This document shows positions 1 to 5,355 of a stretch of 6,610 bases of DNA, piece by piece. The first letter of the stretch is position 1; every line of letters starts with the position of its first letter. The stretch covers positions 1 to 6,610 of the forward strand of contig JAIMBM010000179.1 of the NCBI GenBank assembly GCA_023511475.1, read 5' to 3'. Source of the DNA: Anaerolineae bacterium (GTDB taxonomy: Bacteria > Chloroflexota > Anaerolineae > SpSt-313). A program made the position numbers and the translations under genes. The notes beneath the pieces were generated by a model. That model was not told where the DNA came from. It saw only the letters and a program-made list of their open reading frames with translations, and ran no database searches.

Positions 1-10
1 GATTACGGAT

Positions 11-278
11 GGTCGTGCTAGACGGGGAGCTAGCGGTGCCCTGTACCCGCAATCCGCTACAGCGGGGTCGAACTCCCTCCCGAGGCTCGCCTGGTCTGGG
101 ACTGCCTCGGTGGAGCGGCGATGAAGGCTGGGTCCTGCGCGGCAGAGATCCACGAACCCCGTCAGGTCCGGAAGGAAGCAGCGGTAAGTGGCTCACTCTG
201 GGCGCCGCAGGGGCTCCTGGCTGGAGCAAGCTGGCCGACGCAAGCCGGGTCAGACGTGTCGACGGAGGGTGCACGACC
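11..278 (+). ncRNA. ffs: Signal recognition particle RNA, large bacterial type
   Basis: RNA scaffold of the signal recognition particle, which with Ffh targets nascent membrane and secreted proteins to the membrane. The Ffh-binding tip is seen directly: GGTCCGGAAGGAAGCAG at 165-181, with a GGAA tetraloop (170-173) closed by CC/GG. The flanking arms around 133-142 (CCTGCGCGGC) and 211-219 (GCCGCAGGG) pair to extend helix 5. The ends GGTCGTGC (11-18) and GCACGACC (271-278) are perfect complements and set the boundaries. The segment 31-75, starting TAGCGGTGCCCTGTACCCGC, closely matches from memory the Alu-domain part of the Bacillus subtilis scRNA, and the length of about 268 nt fits that large class rather than the ~110-nt E. 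coli 4.5S form. The promoter lies mostly before the window. Any protein reading through this stretch is spurious. Confidence 0.96.
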
Positions 279-290
279 ACTGCCTAGCCG

Positions 291-324
291 CGGGGGCGGC
301 GCCTCTTGGGCCCCGCCCCCGTTT
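291..324 (+). terminator. Hairpin terminator after the SRP RNA
   Basis: CGGGGGCGG (291-299) pairs perfectly with CCGCCCCCG (313-321). A further GCC/GGC pairing (301-303 with 309-311) follows one C-C mismatch. Only three T residues follow, so termination may be incomplete. It begins 12 nt after the SRP RNA 3' end and lies 31 nt before the next start codon. Confidence 0.65.
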
Positions 325-345
325 GCGTCAGGCCTCTCAAACCAC

Positions 346-351
346 GAGGAG
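346..351 (+). promoter_or_regulatory. Ribosome binding site fixing the flavoprotein start
   Basis: GAGGAG lies 3 nt before the GTG at 355. The spacing is short but the match is strong. It supports GTG 355 as the start, because longer upstream reading in this frame runs into the terminator and SRP RNA, and the next ATG (397) falls inside the dinucleotide-binding motif. Confidence 0.6.
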
Positions 352-354
352 CGG

Positions 355-1605
355 GTGGAAGAGCCGATCATCGTTGTTGGCGGCGGTGCTTCGGGGATGA
401 TGGCGGCAGGACGGGCCGCAGCCTTGGGCGCGCCGGTCCTGCTTCTGGAGAAGACGCCCAGGCTCGGTAACAAGCTCCGCATCACCGGCAAGGGCCGCTG
501 CAACCTCACCAACATCGCACCCCTGGCCGACTTTGTCGGCCACTTTGGGCCTAACGGCCGGTTCCTCTACGGGGCGTTTTCCCGCTTTTTCGCCGACGAC
601 CTCCGCGCCTTTTTCGCCGATCGCGGCGTGCCCACCCTGGTCGAGCGCGGCGGACGAGTCTTCCCCGAGGGCAACGATGCCGACCTCGTGGCCGACGCCC
701 TGATCGGCTACCTCCGCGAGGGGAATGTCGTCATCCGCCGCCGGACACCGGTGACCGAGCTGGTGGCCGATGGCGGCCGCGTGGCGGCGGTGAGGAGCGG
801 AGAGCGCGAGTTCCCTGCCCGGGGGGTCATCGTGGCGACCGGCGGCGCCTCCTATCCAGGCACCGGCTCGACGGGCGACGGCTACCGGCTGCTCGCCGCC
901 CTCGGGCATACCATCGTGCCCCCTCGCCCGGCGCTGGTGCCGCTGGTGGTCGCCGAGCCTTTTGTGGCCCGGCTGGAGGGGCTCTCGCTGCGCAATGTGC
1001 GCGCCACTCTTCTTTTGGACGGTCGGAAGCTGGGCTCCGAGTTCGGCGAGATGCTCTTTACCTCCTTCGGCGTCTCGGGCCCGATCGTGTTGACGCTGAG
1101 CAAGCAGGCCGCCGAGGCGGCGGAGCGCGGCCGCGCAGAGCTTTCGGTCGATCTGAAGCCGGCTCTCAGCGATGAGGAACTGGACGCCCGCCTCCGTCGC
1201 GACCTGGACCAGTTCGGGCGGCGGAGCTACCGCCGGCTGCTCGCGGGGCTTCTCCCGCGGCTGCTGATCGACGTCTTTGTGGAGCTGACCGGCATTCCCG
1301 CGGACAAGCCCGGCAACCAGATCACTGCCGAGGAGCGCGGGCGCCTGCGCGCCCTGCTGCGCGACTTGCGGCTGACCATCGTCGGTCCGCGCCCCATTGC
1401 CGAGGCCATCGTCACGGCGGGCGGCGTGGACGTGAACGAGCTGGACCCCCGCACGCTCGAGTCGAAGCGGGTCGGCGGCCTATACTGTTGTGGCGAGGTC
1501 ATAGACGTGGACGGTGACACCGGAGGCTTCAACCTGCAGGCGGCGTTCTCCACCGGCTATCTCGCCGGGGAATCTGCCGCCCGCGCCCTGGGGTACGGAC
1601 CGTGA
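355..1605 (+). CDS. BaiN/HI0933-family FAD-dependent oxidoreductase
   Basis: A 416-residue flavoprotein of the HI0933/YhiN/BaiN family, probably cytosolic. The family binds FAD and probably uses NAD(P)H, but the physiological substrate of most members is unknown; BaiN of Clostridium scindens was reported to act on bile-acid intermediates. Seen here: an N-terminal Rossmann motif GGGASG (residues 9-14) with the acidic residue E32 after beta-strand 2, then the family signature GKGRCNLTN (45-53). ATGGASYPGTGSTGDG (161-176), LFTSFGVSGP (234-243) and GGVDVNELDPRTLESK (356-371) follow. The C-terminal FAD-binding segment is GLYCCGEVIDVDGDTGGF (375-392). Length fits the family norm of about 400-420. 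The GTG start is chosen from the RBS and because residue 1 sits just before the first beta-strand. The stop overlaps the next gene by 4 nt (GTGA), so the two are probably translationally coupled. No own promoter is evident. Family assignment is firm; the reaction is not known. Confidence 0.93.
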   Translation: MEEPIIVVGGGASGMMAAGRAAALGAPVLLLEKTPRLGNKLRITGKGRCNLTNIAPLADFVGHFGPNGRFLYGAFSRFFADDLRAFFADRGVPTLVERGGRVFPEGNDADLVADALIGYLREGNVVIRRRTPVTELVADGGRVAAVRSGEREFPARGVIVATGGASYPGTGSTGDGYRLLAALGHTIVPPRPALVPLVVAEPFVARLEGLSLRNVRATLLLDGRKLGSEFGEMLFTSFGVSGPIVLTLSKQAAEAAERGRAELSVDLKPALSDEELDARLRRDLDQFGRRSYRRLLAGLLPRLLIDVFVELTGIPADKPGNQITAEERGRLRALLRDLRLTIVGPRPIAEAIVTAGGVDVNELDPRTLESKRVGGLYCCGEVIDVDGDTGGFNLQAAFSTGYLAGESAARALGYGP

Positions 1606-3158
1606 CGGCCCCGCTCAAGCGCGCGGCCCGGGCCCCGGCTGAGGTGTCCGACAGGCGCAGGCCTGCGGCAGGCAGCAGCCTCGGCCGCTGGGGGCGCCAA
1701 TACCTGCTGGCCGGCCTCGGGCTGATACTCCTGCTCGGGGCGATGGGTCTCGGCTACGTCTGCACGCTGCGCCCGGTCTGGGTTGACCTGGACGGGCAGC
1801 CCCTCCTTCTGCGCACTCATCTCCCGACCGTCGGCGAGGCCCTTGCCGAGGCGCGCATCTCGGTCGAGCCCGAGGACCTGGTCGAGCCTCCCCTCGACAC
1901 CCCGGTCGGCAGCGGCGTGCACGTCCGCATCCAGCGGGCGCGCACGGTCCACATCATCGTCGATGGGGAGGCCAGGGTCCATCGGACGCTCGCCCAGACC
2001 GTCGGCGAGGTGCTGACCGAGGCCGGCGTCAGGTGGATTCCCGAGGACCGCATCACCATCGGCGGCGCAGTCGTCTCGGGCGAGCAGCTCCTCTACGCAG
2101 CGCCGGCGTCCCCGCGCCAGACGGCCAGCCGAGGACGTCGCCCGGGGCTTGCGGCCCCGCTGACGACGGAGGTCGAGATCGTCGTGCAGCGGGCGGTCCC
2201 CATTGCCATCCAGGATGGGCCGGCGACCTACACCTTCCTGACCGTTGCCCGCACCCTTGGGGAGGCCCTGCTGGAGAACGGCATCACCCTCTACGCGGCG
2301 GATAGGATCCAGCCGCCGCTGGATACGGCCATACACGGGGGCCTGAGGGCGGCCATCGACCGGTCGCGCCCGGTGACCATCCTCGCCGACGGCGAGGTCC
2401 GCCAGACGCGCACGCGGGCCGAGACGGTCGCCCAGCTCCTGGAGGAAGAGGGGCTCACGCTTGGAGACCTCGACTATACCGTTCCCAACGCGGCCGACGC
2501 CATCGTGCCCGGCATGCGGGTGATGGTCGTGCGCGTGCGGGAGGAGGAGATCGTCGAGCGGGAGCCGATCCCCTTCGAGACGGAGTATCGCCCCAACCCA
2601 CAGCTCGAGATCGACAATCAGCAGGTCGAGCACTGGGGCACACCCGGCACCCTGAGCCGCAGCCTGCGTGTGCGGTATGAGAACGACATCGAGGTCAGCC
2701 GGACCATGGCCCGCGAGTGGGTGGAAAAGCCGCCGCAGAACCGCATCATCTCCTATGGGACCAAGATCGTGCCGCGGCAGCTGGTCACCCCCGATGGCAC
2801 CTTTACCTACTGGCGCAAGATCCGCGTGCTGGCGACCGCCTACACGGCGGCCACCTGTGGCAAGAGCCGCAGCGACCCGACCTATGGCATCACCCGCGTC
2901 GGCTGGAGGGCCCGCAAGGGGGTCATCGCAGTCGATCCGAACGTCATCTCGCTCTTTACCGAGATGTACGTGCCGGGGTACGGGCGTGGCACGGCCGCCG
3001 ATACGGGCGGCATGATCAAGGGCCTGCACGTGGACTTGTGCTACGACGAGGACAACCTCGTCCACTGGTGGAAGTGGGTCGACGTGTACCTGCTCGGCTC
3101 GCCGCCGCCGGCCAGCAAGATCCGCTGGATCCTGCCCGACTATCCGCAGGAGCGCTGA
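1602..3158 (+). CDS. YabE-like cell-wall protein: DUF348 x4, G5, 3D domain
   Basis: A 518-residue membrane-anchored envelope protein of the YabE/resuscitation-promoting-factor-like group. Architecture read from the sequence: a basic cytoplasmic N-terminus (1-33), one membrane helix (about 34-53), and four ubiquitin-like DUF348 repeats at about 57-112, 115-165, 199-254 and 257-312. Each repeat carries the TVGEAL/AETVAQLL-type helix. A G5 domain (about 313-388) ends in GTK. The C-terminal 3D domain (about 407-498) keeps its three aspartates as D445 (AVDP), D467 (ADTGG) and D478 (VDLC). The 3D fold is a double-psi barrel related to lytic transglycosylases of the MltA type, so peptidoglycan binding or cleavage outside the membrane is likely but unproven. 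A Pro/Arg-rich stretch of about 30 residues (166-190) interrupts the second and third repeats. C419 and C480 could form a disulfide. GTG start at 1602 overlaps the previous stop; the only early internal Met lies inside the membrane helix. Confidence 0.92.
   Translation: MTAPLKRAARAPAEVSDRRRPAAGSSLGRWGRQYLLAGLGLILLLGAMGLGYVCTLRPVWVDLDGQPLLLRTHLPTVGEALAEARISVEPEDLVEPPLDTPVGSGVHVRIQRARTVHIIVDGEARVHRTLAQTVGEVLTEAGVRWIPEDRITIGGAVVSGEQLLYAAPASPRQTASRGRRPGLAAPLTTEVEIVVQRAVPIAIQDGPATYTFLTVARTLGEALLENGITLYAADRIQPPLDTAIHGGLRAAIDRSRPVTILADGEVRQTRTRAETVAQLLEEEGLTLGDLDYTVPNAADAIVPGMRVMVVRVREEEIVEREPIPFETEYRPNPQLEIDNQQVEHWGTPGTLSRSLRVRYENDIEVSRTMAREWVEKPPQNRIISYGTKIVPRQLVTPDGTFTYWRKIRVLATAYTAATCGKSRSDPTYGITRVGWRARKGVIAVDPNVISLFTEMYVPGYGRGTAADTGGMIKGLHVDLCYDEDNLVHWWKWVDVYLLGSPPPASKIRWILPDYPQER
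3148..3152 (+). promoter_or_regulatory. Ribosome binding site of rsmA
   Basis: AGGAG lies 10 nt before the GTG at 3163 and is embedded in the last codons of the preceding gene. It supports the GTG start and implies that the two genes are translated from one message. Confidence 0.6.
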
Positions 3159-3162
3159 GCCA

Positions 3163-3999
3163 GTGGCGGTGGTCGATCCGCGCGAGGTCCTGCGCCGGCA
3201 CGGTCTGAGGCCGAGCAAAGCCCTCGGCCAGAGCTTTCTTGTCGACCGGGCGGCCCTGCAGCGGATCGTCGACGCGGCGGAGCTGAGCCGTGGCGACACG
3301 GTGCTCGAGGTGGGCCCGGGGGTCGGGCAGCTGACCCGGCTGCTCGCCGAGGCGGCGGGGCGGGTGGTGGCCGTCGAGCTGGATCCGCGCATGGTCGCCG
3401 TGCTCCGCGAGGAGCTGCGAGACCTCCCCAACGTCGAGATCGTCGAGGGCGACATCCTCGCCCTCGACCCGGGGCGGCTGGTCGGCGGGGGGCCCTACAA
3501 GGTCGTGGCCAACCTCCCCTACTACATCACCTCGGCGGCCGTCCGCCATCTCCTCGAGGCGCATCCCCGGCCGACGCTCCTGGTCCTGACGGTGCAGCGG
3601 GAGGTCGCAGAGCGGATGACGGCGGGCCCGGGCGACATGAGCCTGCTGGCCGTGAGCGTCCAGTTCTATGGCCGGCCGCGGCGGATCGCACGCATCCCGG
3701 CGGGGGCCTTCTACCCCGCGCCCAAGGTCGACTCGGCCATCGTCCGCATCGACGTGTACCCCGAGCCGCCGGTGCCGGTCGAGGACGTCTCCTGGTTCTT
3801 TGAGGTGGTCCGTGCGGGGTTCGGGCAGCGCCGCAAGCAGCTCCGCAACTCCCTGGCCGCCGGCCTGCACCTGCCCACGGAGCGGGTCGAGGAGGCCCTT
3901 CGCGCTGCCGGGATCGCCCCGGCGCGGCGGGCGGAGACGCTCTCCCTTGACGAGTGGGCCGCCCTCAGCCGCGAGCTGGCGCGGGTGCGGCGGCGCTGA
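3163..3999 (+). CDS. rsmA: 16S rRNA dimethyladenosine transferase RsmA (KsgA)
   Basis: A 278-residue enzyme of usual length that uses S-adenosylmethionine to dimethylate two adjacent adenosines near the 3' end of 16S rRNA (A1518 and A1519 in E. coli numbering), a late step in small-subunit maturation. Motifs seen: GQSFL (22-26, the N-terminal KsgA signature), EVGPGVGQLT (49-58, SAM-binding motif I), the acidic end of strand 2 at E72, GDIL (96-99), and the catalytic NLPYY (117-121) that stacks on the target base. FYPAPKVDS (183-191) and GQRRKQLRNSL (221-231) lie in the C-terminal half. It starts 4 nt after the stop of the 3D-domain gene. In Bacillus subtilis yabE, rnmV and ksgA lie in this order; here rnmV (primase-like RNase M5) is absent between the two. 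No feature is missing or broken. Confidence 0.97.
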   Translation: MAVVDPREVLRRHGLRPSKALGQSFLVDRAALQRIVDAAELSRGDTVLEVGPGVGQLTRLLAEAAGRVVAVELDPRMVAVLREELRDLPNVEIVEGDILALDPGRLVGGGPYKVVANLPYYITSAAVRHLLEAHPRPTLLVLTVQREVAERMTAGPGDMSLLAVSVQFYGRPRRIARIPAGAFYPAPKVDSAIVRIDVYPEPPVPVEDVSWFFEVVRAGFGQRRKQLRNSLAAGLHLPTERVEEALRAAGIAPARRAETLSLDEWAALSRELARVRRR

Positions 4000-4028
4000 G
4001 CCGGAGCCCGTCCCCTGGTTGACAGGGC

Positions 4029-4139
4029 GCCGGCCCCCCCACCGTCCCCCCGAACCGGGGGGATAGGCGTGTCTCGCCTCCTGCAGCCATCTGCCTCCGG
4101 GCGATGCCGTTCTCCTATTCCCCCGCGTCGGGGGAACGG
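4029..4139. repeat. Palindromic repeat element, copy 1 (111 bp)
   Basis: First of two direct copies, differing from the second at five positions (4034, 4085, 4096, 4098, 4117). It contains three hairpins in a row. These are CCCCCCG (4046-4052) with CGGGGGG (4056-4062), AGGCG (4065-4069) with CGCCT (4075-4079), and TTCCCCCG (4118-4125) with CGGGGGAA (4129-4136). The two ends are also imperfect inverted copies of each other: C-rich/ACCGT/C-rich on the left, G-rich/ACGGTA/G-rich on the right, the right one extending to about 4146. This is the architecture of a small non-autonomous palindromic element (MITE- or REP-like). It has no coding capacity. Confidence 0.85.
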
Positions 4140-4170
4140 TAGGGGGTAGGTTCGTCCCGCCGACGCGCAG

Positions 4171-4281
4171 GCCGGACCCCCCACCGTCCCCCCGAACCGG
4201 GGGGATAGGCGTGTCTCGCCTCCTGCGGCCATCTGCCCCTGGGCGATGCCGTTCTCCTGTTCCCCCGCGTCGGGGGAACGG
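4171..4281. repeat. Palindromic repeat element, copy 2 (111 bp)
   Basis: Second direct copy, offset by exactly 142 bp from the first with no insertion or deletion. All three hairpins are kept. The last is one pair longer here (GTTCCCCCG 4259-4267 with CGGGGGAAC 4271-4279) because 4259 is G where copy 1 has A. Its right end diverges after ACGG at 4281, where copy 1 continues TAGGGGG, so this copy may be truncated or may have been duplicated without its outer end. Confidence 0.85.
4259..4279 (-). terminator. Possible terminator hairpin of the toroid gene
   Basis: A perfect 9-bp GC-rich stem with a 3-nt loop, 30 nt beyond the stop of the leftward toroid gene. It is part of repeat copy 2 and has no T-run on the leftward strand, so a role in ending transcription is only a possibility. 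Confidence 0.25.
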
Positions 4282-4309
4282 CCGCGGGAACGCACCGGGC
4301 GGGAGGGGG

Positions 4310-5209
4310 CTAGTCCCCCAGCAGCCACCGGAGATGATCGTACATGAGCTGGGTATACTCCGGCGGATAGTAGCCCTTGTAGCTCTCGTGGGGCAGGAAG
4401 GCGCCTTCCTCGTCACGCGCGCTCTCGAGCTTGCGCATCAGCCGCTGAACGTGCGGATCGCTCAGGCGGCGGCCCTGCCGCGCGAGGAACTCGAGCTGCA
4501 GCAGAATCTCGGGGATGAACCACTCGGGAGGCGCCTCGATCCTCTCGTCGAGGCGGAAGGCGGCGATGCGCTCCACGGCCTCGTCCGGCAGGCGCGCAGC
4601 CCACGTGAGACCACGAATCATGACGGCGGTGCAGGCCTCACAGGAAGGCACGCGGTCGGGGTCGGCGGTCTCCACCCGGCCCCGCGTCGGGCGGATGCTC
4701 CAGCCGCCATCCCAGCGCTGGCGCTCCAGCGCCACTTCGACCGCGCGGCGCACGCGTGGATCGCTCGCCAGCCCACAGCGGCCGACGGCCTCGAGGCAGT
4801 AGCCGATATGCGCTTCATAGTACTCCAGGGGCTCGTCGATCTCGCGGAAGGGGTTGCGGAACACGCCGTCTTCCAGGCAGGAGAGCAGATGACGCGTGGC
4901 CCGGCGCACCGGCTCGAGGTCCAGCGTAAAGCCGGCCTCGCACAGGACGCTCAGCGGAATGGGGAACTGCCGGAACCAGTAGCGCTCGCCCCCGTCCGGC
5001 GGGTAGGAGGGCCAGTCGCCCTCTCGGCGCTGCGTGGCGAGCAGGTCGCGGATGAGCGGGGTCGCCCAAAGCGTCTGCCGGGCGGCGGCGATCTCGGCCC
5101 GGCTGCCCTGTCGAGGCGGAAGGCTCACCGCCAGGTAGGCGATGAACTCGGGGCAGCGCAAGGCCTGGAACCATCCCTCAGGGGTGTATAGCGGATCGCG
5201 CCTGCCCAT
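4310..5209 (-). CDS. Prenyltransferase/terpene-cyclase-repeat (alpha/alpha toroid) protein
   Basis: A 299-residue protein, rich in paired helices, with loops resembling the QW-type repeats of squalene cyclases and protein prenyltransferases. The best is QRWDGGWS (164-171). Weaker ones are QRREGDWPSY (60-69), CLEDGVF (111-117) and ARDEEGAFL (264-272). This periodicity suggests an alpha/alpha toroid. No signal peptide or membrane helix is seen. It is about half the length of a squalene-hopene cyclase and lacks the DxDD acid motif of class II terpene cyclases, so ordinary cyclase activity is unlikely. Aromatic and acidic clusters (PLEYYEAH 127-134; SYKGYYPPEY 276-285) could line a cavity. The ATG at 5209 follows GGAGGG (5214-5219) by 4 nt. 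It has its own promoter and a leader of about 100 nt. It lies downstream of the zinc-ribbon methyltransferase gene on the same strand. I do not recognise a specific function. Confidence 0.8.
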   Translation of the reverse strand: MGRRDPLYTPEGWFQALRCPEFIAYLAVSLPPRQGSRAEIAAARQTLWATPLIRDLLATQRREGDWPSYPPDGGERYWFRQFPIPLSVLCEAGFTLDLEPVRRATRHLLSCLEDGVFRNPFREIDEPLEYYEAHIGYCLEAVGRCGLASDPRVRRAVEVALERQRWDGGWSIRPTRGRVETADPDRVPSCEACTAVMIRGLTWAARLPDEAVERIAAFRLDERIEAPPEWFIPEILLQLEFLARQGRRLSDPHVQRLMRKLESARDEEGAFLPHESYKGYYPPEYTQLMYDHLRWLLGD

Positions 5210-5213
5210 GCCG

Positions 5214-5219
5214 CCCTCC
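5214..5219 (-). promoter_or_regulatory. Ribosome binding site of the toroid gene
   Basis: GGAGGG on the leftward strand, 4 nt before the ATG at 5209. Spacing is short, as for the flavoprotein gene. The upstream ATG at 5232 is out of frame, so 5209 is the preferred start. Confidence 0.55.
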
Positions 5220-5246
5220 CCGCCCTATCCATGCGCCGGCCCCCGG

Positions 5247-5311
5247 CCCGTCCGTCAGGTCGTGACGGGTTCCAGAGAAATCCCGGACCGCCTCCGCGGC
5301 CTGCAACCGGG
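5247..5311 (-). promoter_or_regulatory. Structured leader of the toroid gene
   Basis: If transcription begins near 5311-5313, the message has a 5' leader of about 100 nt. It can form hairpins, including CCCGG (5282-5286) with CCGGG (5307-5311) and CCCGTC (5247-5252) with GACGGG (5264-5269). I matched it to no known riboswitch class. It may simply be GC-rich untranslated sequence. Confidence 0.25.
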
Positions 5312-5318
5312 GTATGAG

Positions 5319-5347
5319 ATTATGGCATAGATAGAGGGGGGAGTCAA
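5319..5347 (-). promoter_or_regulatory. Sigma-70-type promoter of the toroid gene
   Basis: Leftward strand: -35 TTGACT (5347-5342), 17-nt spacer (5341-5325), -10 CATAAT (5324-5319). Five of six bases match consensus in each box and the spacing is ideal. This A/T-containing patch stands out in very GC-rich surroundings. It begins 9 nt past the methyltransferase stop codon and would start transcription about 100 nt before the toroid ATG. Confidence 0.7.
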
Positions 5348-5355
5348 GACCAAGA

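Larger units (their letters stand above)
4000..4309. other. Non-coding convergent gap filled with repeats
   Basis: This 310-bp interval separates the 3' ends of rsmA (rightward) and the toroid gene (leftward). I see no gene in it. It holds a weak 5-bp hairpin (CCCTG 4013-4017 with CAGGG 4023-4027) just after rsmA, then two direct repeat copies described separately. The hairpins lack T-runs, so any terminator role for either flanking gene would not be of the classic intrinsic type. Confidence 0.75.

Noticed and set aside
9..287. A 92-residue rightward small protein
   Set aside because: It coincides almost exactly with the SRP RNA, whose structure and conserved tip explain the sequence.
1557..3455. 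A 632-residue open frame on the leftward strand
   Set aside because: It lies antisense to the DUF348-G5-3D gene and rsmA, both of which have clear family motifs. Its translation is low-complexity Arg/Pro/Asp-rich text typical of antisense frames in GC-rich genes.
4029..4281. A CRISPR array or a pair of attachment sites
   Set aside because: There are only two long copies (111 bp) with one 31-bp spacer, strong internal hairpins and no cas or integrase gene nearby, which does not fit either.
3016..4416. A 466-residue leftward open frame covering rsmA and the repeat region
   Set aside because: It is antisense to rsmA and reads through both non-coding repeats, with no recognisable motif; its apparent internal repetition only reflects the DNA repeats.
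4211..5191. A 326-residue rightward open frame
   Set aside because: It is antisense to the toroid gene, starts inside repeat copy 2 and has no protein motif. The leftward frame has the QW-like loops, an RBS and a promoter.
4310..5209. A squalene-hopene or other class II terpene cyclase
   Set aside because: The protein is far too short and has no DxDD motif; only the repeat fold is supported.
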